In this document: positions 1 to 7,829 of the stretch, in pieces | How the letters are laid out: each line of letters opens with the position of its first letter | Numbering within the stretch: the stretch's first letter is position 1 | Assembly (NCBI RefSeq): GCF_023228165.1 | Contig: NZ_JALOBS010000005.1 | Location: 1-64,000, forward strand | Source: Methylomonas sp. | GTDB lineage: Bacteria > Pseudomonadota > Gammaproteobacteria > Methylococcales > Methylomonadaceae | Direction of reading: 5' to 3' | DNA length: 64,000 nt | The notes under the pieces: model-generated | What the model was told of the DNA's origin: nothing | What the model saw: the letters and a program-made list of their open reading frames with translations, nothing else | Database searches by the model: none | Made by a program: the position numbers and the translations under genes

Positions 1-78
1 TTCGATAGGGTTTGCCCAAAACCCGGCAATCCCACCAAAAATTCACTGGTCTCGGTGTTGCTGCGCATGGTGGCTTGA

Positions 79-594
79 TTATTTTCTGGGAAACTTCAGA
101 TTGAATGTATTGTTAATCAGAATGCTCGTGATGCCGGGGCTGCAAACTTTCCAGCGATTAACGGGCCGATTCTTGATCTATGCAACCAATACAATGTTGG
201 CATATTACAAATGCCGTGTCCTGAAATACGTTTTTTGGGTTTTGAAAGAAAACGACAACCTGGCCAATCCATTAGAGATGCACTCGATAACGATGCAGGC
301 CGTGACTGTTGCAGAAAAATCAGTATCGATATCGTAGACCGCCTTGAAGAATACACTAAGCAGGGATATCAGCTCTTAGCCATCCTTGGCGGCAATCCAA
401 TGAGTCCGGGATGCGCAATTCATTGTCAAGACAGACATTTACTAGCTCATTCAGGGGTATTTATGAAAGAACTTCAGGATGAACTTCACAAAAGACATAT
501 TGAGATACCTTTTAAAGGCATCCGAGATTCCGATCCGGAAATGTTTGCACAGGACATTGAGTGGGTGCGCGGAATTTTTTCCACAGGAGCTTGA
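79..594 (+). pseudogene. TudS-related putative desulfidase, 5' end without a usable start
   Basis: The reading frame from just after a TGA at 76-78 to the stop at 592-594 resembles small cysteine-containing proteins related to the DUF523/TudS thiouracil desulfurases. Family-like motifs are VNQNARDAG near the beginning, VGILQMPCPEIRFLGFER in the middle and ILGGNPMSPGCA later, so conserved Cys residues lie in the CIVNQN, MPCPE and PGCA parts. No ATG, GTG or TTG exists in this frame between the upstream stop and the NQN motif. The first in-frame ATG (211) lies inside the MPCPE motif and would remove a conserved Cys-bearing segment. Either a frameshift or point mutation has destroyed the start, or a rare ATT start (100) is used. 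The family name is recalled from conserved motifs and the biochemical role is unproven. Confidence 0.5.
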
Positions 595-770
595 GTTATC
601 CCTTTTAGCCGCCACAAAACGAAATGGCGGCGGAACCGGACCGTAAATGGACGTTAACACCCTAAAGGCATAAAAACTTTATGGTCATTGGTTGGATTTC
701 TCAGGCAAAAAACTATAGTATAAATCTGCAAATAATCGGCACGTTGTTGAACAAAGCGTATGGAGGCAAC

Positions 771-1211
771 ATGAAAATTATCAAGAAATTCCAACCCATG
801 TCATTAATACCGATTGGCGTCATGCTGATCGGCCTATCCGCTAATGCACTTGCGGCGGATAAGCTGGATATTGGAAAAAGAGAATACGATTCGGTTTGTG
901 CCGTTTGCCATGGACTTAACGGCAAAGGCGACGATGGCCCGTTAAAAGCACTATTAGTGAAGCCGGTACCTAATCTGACGGTACTGGCGAAAAATAATAA
1001 AGGGGTATTCCCGTTCGACCGGGTCTATCAGATCATAGACGGGCGGCAAGAGGTCAAATCGCATGGGTCGCGCGAGATGCCGGTTTGGGGAAATGCCTTC
1101 AACAACCAAACGTCATTATATTTTGACAACTATCCCTCGCACGATAGCGAGTCAGCCGCTCGCAGTCGTATTCTGGCATTGGTTGAATACCTTTTTCGGC
1201 TGCAAGAATAA
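771..1211 (+). CDS. Periplasmic c-type cytochrome, single haem
   Basis: A 146-residue protein with an N-terminal signal peptide (residues 1 to about 27, ending near NALAA) followed by one haem-binding motif, CAVCH, in the sequence SVCAVCHGLNGKG. A downstream REMPVW supplies the likely Met axial ligand. This is the layout of a small class I cytochrome c exported to the periplasm to shuttle electrons. The start at 771 is preferred to the longer in-frame start at 681 because it follows a GGAGG ribosome site at the right spacing and gives a clean signal peptide. The gene stands alone and ends in a strong hairpin terminator at 1239-1282. Its redox partner cannot be deduced from the neighbours. Confidence 0.85.
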   Translation: MKIIKKFQPMSLIPIGVMLIGLSANALAADKLDIGKREYDSVCAVCHGLNGKGDDGPLKALLVKPVPNLTVLAKNNKGVFPFDRVYQIIDGRQEVKSHGSREMPVWGNAFNNQTSLYFDNYPSHDSESAARSRILALVEYLFRLQE

Positions 1212-1238
1212 GTCCTCGTAACGGCAGCTAAATTGCTG

Positions 1239-1282
1239 AATACCGTTCGCACCAAATATTTTAAGGGTTCGAACGGTATTTT
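1239..1282. terminator. Bidirectional hairpin terminator between cytochrome c and metal operon
   Basis: An 11-bp perfect inverted repeat, AATACCGTTCG (1239-1249) and CGAACGGTATT (1270-1280), is followed by further T residues. It lies 28 bases after the cytochrome stop and 25 bases beyond the stop of the leftward ferritin-like gene, so it can serve both convergent transcripts. Confidence 0.7.
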
Positions 1283-1306
1283 CTGCAAGATTTATGACGT
1301 TCCGAT

Positions 1307-1786
1307 TTATGCTTGGCGGAACCTCCCTCTATGCCGACCCTGGCGTCCCGCACCGTGACCATGATGACCACCGCCAGCTTCAGAACCTTGCGCACAGCGC
1401 TGAAATGCCGGCAGATGCCGCTGCTGCGAAGCATCTCTAAGATTGTGAAACACCCTGACTATATCCGGATGCCCTATCGCTTTAAGCAAGCGTTCGTAGA
1501 GTTCGGCATTGGCAATCTCGGCGGCGACGCCGGCTTCGCAAGCGGCATGCAGGCTGGCGTATCGCTCAACCTTGCCCGGCCAGGGATTCTCCGGCACAGT
1601 CAGGCCATAGCGCGCAAACAGCGCATAAAGCGCCTCTATGTGCCTCGCCTCGGCATCGCGAATATTACTAAACGGCCGAGCATCGCCAAAATCGGCAAGC
1701 ACTTGTTCGTAGGTCGCGAAGGCGCGATACTCGTCATCGAGCACTTCATTCAGTGCCTGAATTTCAATCTCCGATAGCTCGTTCAT
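1307..1786 (-). CDS. Ferritin-like (DUF2202-type) protein with His/Gly-rich tail
   Basis: A 159-residue protein whose first about 130 residues form two helical repeats with carboxylate/His patterns (DDEYRAFATYEQ, then IRDAEARHIEAL, then AEIANAELYERLL) like the DUF2202 ferritin-like superfamily, where Glu and His bind a di-metal centre. It ends in a basic tail rich in Gly, His and Arg (from about residue 137) that looks metal-binding or is the product of a late frameshift. It is the last gene of a tight leftward operon (3 bases after the ZIP gene) with FeoAB and a P-type ATPase, which argues for iron or another divalent metal as ligand. The role (storage, oxidation or chaperoning) is inferred. 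Confidence 0.7.
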   Translation of the reverse strand: MNELSEIEIQALNEVLDDEYRAFATYEQVLADFGDARPFSNIRDAEARHIEALYALFARYGLTVPENPWPGKVERYASLHAACEAGVAAEIANAELYERLLKAIGHPDIVRVFHNLRDASQQRHLPAFQRCAQGSEAGGGHHGHGAGRQGRHRGRFRQA

Positions 1787-1789
1787 ATC

Positions 1790-2527
1790 TTAAGCTCCTA
1801 AATGAAAGAACAGGATGCTGGCAATGCCTGCCAGCAACAGCAATAGTTGACGCAACGAGGCCATAGGCGTGACATGCCGGTGCAATCCAGGAATCAGGTC
1901 GGCGGTTGCGATATAGATGAAACTGGCGGCGGAAATCGCCAAAATATAGGGTACCGCCTGGCTCATCTCGGCCAGCCAGAAATAGGCGAACAGTGCGCCG
2001 GGAAGAGTACTGGTGGATGACAGCCCATTCAGCAACAAGGCCTTGGTTCGGCTATAGCCGCTGTCTAGCAGAATGGCAAAGTCGCCGACCTCCTGCGGCA
2101 CTTCGTGCGCAATAACCGCTAACGATGTCGCGATACCCAACGGAATCGAGGTCAGAAAGGCTGCGGCGATCACCACGCCGTCGACAAAATTATGGAAGGC
2201 ATCGCCGATGAGAATCAGCGGTGCGGCACGGCTATGAACATCGCAGTCTACATCATGGCAGTGGCGCCAGATAACCAGTTTCTCCAAAACGAAAAACCCC
2301 ACCATGCCGGCCAATACCGTCGCCATGAATGAGTCTGCCGGCGCCCGTTCCAGCCCGGCGGGAATCATGCCCAGAAACGCAGAACCTAGCAAAGTGCCGG
2401 TGGCATAGCTAACCAGATAAGGCAGCAGAACCTTACGAATACCTTCCGGAAAAACCAAAAGTAAGACGGAACAACCGACCGCACCAATGCTACCCAAGAT
2501 ACTGAAGCCGATTATCCACAGCAACAT
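1790..2527 (-). CDS. ZIP-family divalent metal transporter
   Basis: A 245-residue, highly hydrophobic protein with about eight membrane segments. Segment 4 carries HNFVDGVVIAAAF and segment 5 carries HEVPQEVGDFAILL, the paired His/Asp/Glu motifs that form the binuclear metal site of ZIP (ZupT/GufA-type) importers. A short Cys/His-rich loop (WRHCHDVDCDVHS) sits between segments 3 and 4 and probably faces the cytoplasm as a metal sensor. It begins 2 bases from the P-type ATPase stop and is surely cotranscribed with it. Known relatives import Zn, Fe or Mn; specificity cannot be read here, although FeoAB in the operon suggests iron. Confidence 0.85.
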   Translation of the reverse strand: MLLWIIGFSILGSIGAVGCSVLLLVFPEGIRKVLLPYLVSYATGTLLGSAFLGMIPAGLERAPADSFMATVLAGMVGFFVLEKLVIWRHCHDVDCDVHSRAAPLILIGDAFHNFVDGVVIAAAFLTSIPLGIATSLAVIAHEVPQEVGDFAILLDSGYSRTKALLLNGLSSTSTLPGALFAYFWLAEMSQAVPYILAISAASFIYIATADLIPGLHRHVTPMASLRQLLLLLAGIASILFFHLGA

Positions 2528-2529
2528 GA

Positions 2530-4518
2530 TCAGCGCTCTGGTTCTGCAACTATTTCAGGGGCGGCTGCTAACGGCTCAGGCTGACAGTGCTGCGCGCGGT
2601 TAACCATCTGATCCATTTTTTTAAACACAGGTCCGATAATGGATTGTTCTATACCGGTGAAATACAGCCGACCGGCATTGACCACCACGAATACCGAACT
2701 GACGTGATGCAATAAGGCGGCAAGGATAGGATTGAGCAGGCCGAAGGTGGCCATTGCCAGACCGATACTGTTGAAACTGACCGCCCATAGATAGTTTTGG
2801 CGGATGATGCCACCCATTTTATGACTGAGTCGCAAAATGGTGACCAAATCCTGGGCATCATTGCCGAGAATGACCACATCCGACGAAACAATCGCCAGAT
2901 TGACGTTTTTATGGCCGCCGATGGCAATACCCACATTGGCGGCCGCCAGGGCCGGCGCATCGTTGACGCCATCGCCCACCATCGCCACTTTACCCTGGGT
3001 CTGGTATTTTTTTACCAGTTCGGTTTTAACCTCTGGTGTGCAATTAAAATAATATTCGTCAGCATTGATATAGTCGGCCACCCGCTTGGCTTCTTGCTCT
3101 TCGTTGTCGCCGGTCGCCAGAATCACTTTTTCTATGCCGCAGGCATGAATGGTGTCTGCCAAACCCTGCATTTCCGACAGCATGATGTCGCGAATCACTA
3201 TGACACCTTTCACTTCCCGGTCTACGGCCAGCCAAATGGCGCGGCCGGCATACTCGATGGCCGGCAATTCAATATCCTGGTAGCTAAGCGTTTCGGCGCT
3301 GCCCATCAAAATATGCTGTTGGTCAACAAGAGCCTGTATGCCTCGGCCCGGCAAATCTTCCGCCTGCTCGACCGGCAGCAATCGGGTTATCCCCTGCGCT
3401 TTCGAGAAGTTGATGATGGCGCGCGCAATCGGATGATCGAAGCGGGATTCGATCGAGGCGGCCAGTTCCAATAGTCGCTGCCGCGGCAGGCCGATTTCGA
3501 TGATCTGGCTGACTTCGGGTTCCGCCAAGGTTACCGTACCGGTTTTATCCAGAATCAGGGTTTTGATGTCCTGCATGTTTTCCAACGGTTCGCCGCCTCG
3601 AGCCAGGATATTGGAGCGAGCCAGACGGCCGATATTGGCGGCGAACGCCGTCGGCATCGCCAGTGCCCAGGCGCAGGGACAAACTACCGCCAGCGCCGTC
3701 GCCATCAGATGCAGACTGCCGGTGATAAACAACAGTAAAAATGAATAAGCTGTGACCGACAGCAGTAGAATTTGTACCGTAGTATCGGCACGCTTTTGTA
3801 GTGCCGATTTATTCAGCAGGCTGTTTTCGATTTCCTGGGTAATCACGGACAGAAACGAATCATCGCCGTTTTTGTCCGCCTTGACTTGCAACGGTCCGGT
3901 CAGATTCAGCGTGCCGGAGGTCACCTCGGCGCCGGTGGTTTTATAGACGGGAAAAGGTTCGCCGGTAATCGTCGATTCGTCTATGGATGACTCGCCTTCG
4001 ATGATGATGCCGTCTATCGGCACCATCGCACCTTTCGGAATCAGCACTACATCATGCTGACGAACCCGGTTGATCGGTATCTCCTCAATAGTGCCATCCT
4101 TTAGCACTTGGGCGGTTTTTTTGCCTTCCTGAATCAGGCTTTCGATTTTTTCCCGGTTTTTGCGAATAATCGTAAACGAGATGTATAAACCCAGCCCGAT
4201 AAACCAGGCCACCATCGCCCCGCTTAACGGTGTGCCGTCTACCAGTGTCACTGCCATCACCAATACGATTAACAACTCCGCCGAAACTTTATGCATGAAC
4301 AGTATGGTTTTTAGCAGGGCCTCAAGATAAATCCCCAGGCAGACAAGATAAAATGGTATCCCCAACCAAAATAAAACCGGCAGGTCATAGAGTGCATCCA
4401 AACCGAACATCACTACGGGAATGAGAGCGGCGATGACGCGCAGCAGCATAATGTCGCCGCGCGGACTGATTTTCAGCAATTCGGCGTCGATTTTGTCGAA
4501 ATAGTATTTATAAGGCAT
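2530..4518 (-). CDS. Heavy-metal P-type (P1B) ATPase without N-terminal metal-binding domain
   Basis: A 662-residue P1B ATPase. Visible landmarks are paired early membrane helices, the actuator motif ITGEPFPV, the intramembrane metal site CPCAWALAMPTAF, the phosphorylation motif DKTGTVT, the HP motif in RFDHPIARA, and the hinge GDGVNDAPALAAANVG. There is no CxxC HMA domain at the N terminus. The last helices contain LLHHVSSVFVVVNAGRLY; a His-x-x-Ser-Ser signature in this place recalls CtpC-like Mn/Fe-type pumps rather than Cu pumps, but this is only a hint. The ATG at 4518 is preferred over a TTG at 4542 because AAGGA precedes it. The gene lies 20 bases after feoAB, so an exporter sits beside two importers. 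Confidence 0.85.
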   Translation of the reverse strand: MPYKYYFDKIDAELLKISPRGDIMLLRVIAALIPVVMFGLDALYDLPVLFWLGIPFYLVCLGIYLEALLKTILFMHKVSAELLIVLVMAVTLVDGTPLSGAMVAWFIGLGLYISFTIIRKNREKIESLIQEGKKTAQVLKDGTIEEIPINRVRQHDVVLIPKGAMVPIDGIIIEGESSIDESTITGEPFPVYKTTGAEVTSGTLNLTGPLQVKADKNGDDSFLSVITQEIENSLLNKSALQKRADTTVQILLLSVTAYSFLLLFITGSLHLMATALAVVCPCAWALAMPTAFAANIGRLARSNILARGGEPLENMQDIKTLILDKTGTVTLAEPEVSQIIEIGLPRQRLLELAASIESRFDHPIARAIINFSKAQGITRLLPVEQAEDLPGRGIQALVDQQHILMGSAETLSYQDIELPAIEYAGRAIWLAVDREVKGVIVIRDIMLSEMQGLADTIHACGIEKVILATGDNEEQEAKRVADYINADEYYFNCTPEVKTELVKKYQTQGKVAMVGDGVNDAPALAAANVGIAIGGHKNVNLAIVSSDVVILGNDAQDLVTILRLSHKMGGIIRQNYLWAVSFNSIGLAMATFGLLNPILAALLHHVSSVFVVVNAGRLYFTGIEQSIIGPVFKKMDQMVNRAQHCQPEPLAAAPEIVAEPER

Positions 4519-4538
4519 AAAATTATCCTTTTGCGGGT

Positions 4539-7061
4539 TCAAATGTCGCTTGGCCGACTTTTGCCCCAGTAACGGAATACCAGCACTACTGTACAGGCAA
4601 TGGCAATTATCCCCAACAGCCAGCTGCTCGAAGAGAGCGGATGCTGACTAAAGGTTGCCAGTTGATAAAACAGCGTCGCGGTCAGATAAGCCAAACCGGT
4701 GGCCCACGACACCATGAACACCGACCAGCGCAGGCTGGATTCGCGGTAAGCCGCCGCTGATGTGGCAATACACGGAAAATACAGCAGCATGAACAGCAAA
4801 TAGGCAAACGCCCCGATTTGGCCGTGAAAATGCGTCTGCAGTGCGGCAGCAAAATGATCCTGACCTGCCGACTGAGTGACGGAGGCTATGCCCAACATTT
4901 TTTTCAAGCCCATCGGAATGGTCATGCAGGCCTGTTTGACGGCGTCGACTAAATCAAATGCTGCAGCCTGATGGTTTGATTTAGTTTGATTGGATTCCGC
5001 GTAAATCGTTTTCAGGGTACTGATCGCAACGACTTTATGCAAAATACCGGTGAACAACGCAACCGTGGCCGGCCAATTGTCTTGGTCTATACCCATTGGC
5101 GTCAGTGCCGGCGTCACCGCACGTCCGACCGCGCTGAGTACCGAGTGTTCGATGTTATTGGCTTTGAAGGAGCCGTCCGTTCCTAGTGAACTGAGAATGT
5201 TCAATATCAAGACCATGCTGATGATGATTTTTCCAACCCGCATGACAAAAGTCTCGACCCGAGTCCAGGTGTTGATCAACACATTTTTAAGCTTCGGCAC
5301 ATGGTAGTTGGGGATTTCCATCAATACCAAAGAGAATGCCTCTTTCAGGAAGGTGTGCTTCAGTAGCAGAGCGGTCAACACGGCGAACATCACCCCTATC
5401 AAATACAGGATGAAAACGATCATCTCGCCGTTGTCCGGGAAAAATATAGCGGCAAATAAGGTAAAAACCGCCAGGCGTGCTCCGCAGGTCATAAAGGGAT
5501 TGAGCAGGATGCTCAACAACCGGTCGCGCGGATTCTCCAATGTTCGGGTCGCTAGCATGGCAGGCACGTTACAGCCGAAACCCAGAATCATCGGCACAAA
5601 GGCCTTGCCGGGCAAACCCAATCCGCGCATCAATCTATCCATCGCAAAGGTTGCCCTTGCCATATAGCCCGATTCCTCCAGTACCGAGATAAACAAATAC
5701 AGAAAACCCAAAATCGGGATAAAAGCCGCCACTTCGCGGATACCGTTGCCGACGCCTTGCGCTGCCAGCATGATCAGCCAGGATGGACTTTCCAGTAACG
5801 CCAGGCCATGTGCGACGCCATCGACGAAGAGTGCCTGGGCCAGATCGTTGAAAAACGGTTTGAAGGCACGACCGAGTTTGATCGTGAAGGTAAACATCAA
5901 ATACATCATGCCGAAGAAGATCGGAATCCCGAAAACACGGTGTAGCACCACACTGTCGATTTTATCGGATAGGTCGCGGCCAATTTCCGACTTTCTCTGT
6001 AGGGTTTCCTGTACCAGAAGATTGATAAAGCCGTAGCGGCTATCCGCGATCGCGATGTCGATTTGGTCGCCGAGTTCGAGCTCGATGGCATGGCGCAATT
6101 GTGCTGCCGTTTCGGTTAGGGTTGTATCGGCCTGACCAAGCGCAAACTCGTCCTGCTCCAACAGTTTCAGAGCAAACCAACGAGTATCACCGATGGGTTT
6201 TTCCAGCTGTTGTTCGACCAGCGGGGTCAAACTTTTCAGCGCCGCTTGAATCGCTGTGGGATAACTGATGGCAAAATCTGCCAGGATGTTGTGTTCCGCC
6301 AAGCGATCGATGCTGGATTTCAATTTCCGGGTGTCGTCTGCACGAGTGGCCACCAGCGACACCAACGGACACTGGAGTCGACGGGCGATTTCGTCACTGT
6401 CGATGTTTAGATCGCAACCCGTGGCATCGTCCATGTTATTCAGCACCACCAGCATCGGCAAGCGCATTTCCAGCAGCTGTGTGGTCAGGTACAGATTGCG
6501 TTCCAGATGCGAGGTGTCGACAATATTGATGATTAGATCGGCTTTTTGGGACAGGATGTAATCCCGAGCGATTTTTTCATCCAGCGAGGTGAGCTTTTCG
6601 TTGACGTCCAAGGTATAAATGCCGGGCAAATCGACCACTTCGACGGCTTTGTTACAGTAACGGTAACAGCCGGTTTTCCGCTCGACAGTAACCCCTGCCC
6701 AATTGCCCACATGCTGTCGCGCGCCGGTCAGGCTATTGAATAGGGTGGTTTTTCCGCTGTTGGGATTGCCGATGACGGCGACGGTGTATTCTTCCTGAGA
6801 GAGGGGTTTTGAAGACTCTGCGAGGTTGTCCATGAGTTTGATGTTCAAGCCAGCCGCTTCATCCATACGCAAACTGAGATCGGTGCCGCGCATCCGGATT
6901 TCAATCGGATCGCCCAGAGGCGCGACTCGTATGACTTTGAATTCCGTGCCGGGCGTCAAGCCCATGGCTAATAGTTTTTGCCGGTCAGGCAATAGGTTTT
7001 GATCGTAACTGGCGACGCGTCCCCAGTCGCCGACTTTCATGTCGCGCAGATTGATAAACAT
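4539..7061 (-). CDS. feoB: FeoA-FeoB fusion ferrous iron transporter
   Basis: An 840-residue protein. Residues 1 to about 78 form an SH3-like FeoA domain (GLTPGTEFKVIRVAPLGDP). A G domain follows with G1 GNPNSGKTTL, G3 DLPGIYTL and G4 NNMD, then the FeoB membrane domain with Gate motifs including GFGCNVPAMLATRTL, FMTCGARL and a second half containing CIATSAAAYRESS. Together they import Fe(II) across the inner membrane in a GTP-dependent way. Usually feoA is separate; here it is fused. The ATG at 7061 (MFINLRDM) is chosen over a TTG 30 bases upstream because a GGATGG sequence lies at ribosome-site distance. It leads the four-gene metal operon, and no feoC is visible. A Fur-box-like sequence lies 78 bases upstream. 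Confidence 0.92.
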   Translation of the reverse strand: MFINLRDMKVGDWGRVASYDQNLLPDRQKLLAMGLTPGTEFKVIRVAPLGDPIEIRMRGTDLSLRMDEAAGLNIKLMDNLAESSKPLSQEEYTVAVIGNPNSGKTTLFNSLTGARQHVGNWAGVTVERKTGCYRYCNKAVEVVDLPGIYTLDVNEKLTSLDEKIARDYILSQKADLIINIVDTSHLERNLYLTTQLLEMRLPMLVVLNNMDDATGCDLNIDSDEIARRLQCPLVSLVATRADDTRKLKSSIDRLAEHNILADFAISYPTAIQAALKSLTPLVEQQLEKPIGDTRWFALKLLEQDEFALGQADTTLTETAAQLRHAIELELGDQIDIAIADSRYGFINLLVQETLQRKSEIGRDLSDKIDSVVLHRVFGIPIFFGMMYLMFTFTIKLGRAFKPFFNDLAQALFVDGVAHGLALLESPSWLIMLAAQGVGNGIREVAAFIPILGFLYLFISVLEESGYMARATFAMDRLMRGLGLPGKAFVPMILGFGCNVPAMLATRTLENPRDRLLSILLNPFMTCGARLAVFTLFAAIFFPDNGEMIVFILYLIGVMFAVLTALLLKHTFLKEAFSLVLMEIPNYHVPKLKNVLINTWTRVETFVMRVGKIIISMVLILNILSSLGTDGSFKANNIEHSVLSAVGRAVTPALTPMGIDQDNWPATVALFTGILHKVVAISTLKTIYAESNQTKSNHQAAAFDLVDAVKQACMTIPMGLKKMLGIASVTQSAGQDHFAAALQTHFHGQIGAFAYLLFMLLYFPCIATSAAAYRESSLRWSVFMVSWATGLAYLTATLFYQLATFSQHPLSSSSWLLGIIAIACTVVLVFRYWGKSRPSDI

Positions 7062-7648
7062 TTTCGAGCCATCCTGATCCCGTAGGTGCAAAAAGAGGCG
7101 GTGAATGCCTGATAACTGTGATTGCGCCGCCCGCGCCGGATAATATTAGTTTTATCTTATGCGGGGTTACTTGTAAACCTTAAATTTAGCATGGCAAATA
7201 ATCCTGTAGACATTCTGAATCTCGCAAATCCTGCCGATTATCAGCTGCCGACGTCTCACTAGGGGCCGGCTCTCAGATAACATAACACTCTCGAGCCCGT
7301 TGCAGAATTGTCACCGGCAATGCCTGCCGAACATAGTTAACCGTTAGATCCGCCGTTCTTTTAAAACCGCTTGTGTTCGCTTTAGGCGCTGCTGTCGCAC
7401 CTGCATGGTTGTCTCAACATTACCGGATCGTCGCCGACTCTTGTTATATCGTCGTCAACGGCTCTAATTCTTCCACAAGCCAGGGAAATAATGAACTTTG
7501 AATGTTCAACCAGGCTTGTGATAAAGTCGCTGGCGACCCGTTCGTTTGTTGCTCGTTTATCGCCTGATGGGATGATTGACCGTCCTCGGCGTGACCGCTA
7601 ACGCTGCCCTGCAACAACAGGATGGTAGACGAATACCGGTTTCAAGCT
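7062..7648. other. Intergenic region between divergent feoAB and narK
   Basis: Apart from the Fur-box-like site at 7139-7156, I see no gene, tRNA or strong hairpin. I looked for a TTGAT-N4-ATCAA FNR site for the nitrate operon and did not find a convincing one. Confidence 0.5.
7139..7156 (-). promoter_or_regulatory. Candidate Fur box upstream of feoAB
   Basis: On the minus strand the site reads as hexamers GATAAA, ACTAAT and ATTATC. The outer hexamers match the Fur consensus GATAAT...ATTATC in 5 and 6 positions, and the middle one in 4. The one-base spacer of the classical 19-bp box is absent. It sits 78 bases upstream of the feoAB start, a normal operator distance. Confidence 0.45.
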
Positions 7649-7792
7649 ATGAATAAATTCCGTACACATTATTCGCTGTTAGCCAAATACGTCTATCATG
7701 CGGGTGCCGCTGACGCGCCGACCTCTGAACCACACGACATCGCAAAAATCTGGCTGCAAGGCAATAACGCATTTTCACTAACACCCATTTAG
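7649..7792 (+). CDS. Possible 47-residue small protein upstream of narK
   Basis: An ATG-started frame of 47 codons ends 37 bases before narK. The peptide begins MNKFRTHYSLLAKYVYHAG and has no membrane segment or recognised motif. Nothing but its position and intact frame supports it; it may be a leader or chance. It lacks a clear ribosome site. Confidence 0.2.
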   Translation: MNKFRTHYSLLAKYVYHAGAADAPTSEPHDIAKIWLQGNNAFSLTPI

Positions 7793-7829
7793 AAACCCGT
7801 AACCATCTCTTAAATAAAAGGTAACTTTA

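Noticed and set aside
7062..7829. Search for an FNR site before narK
   Set aside because: No TTGAT-N4-ATCAA-like dyad of acceptable quality found.
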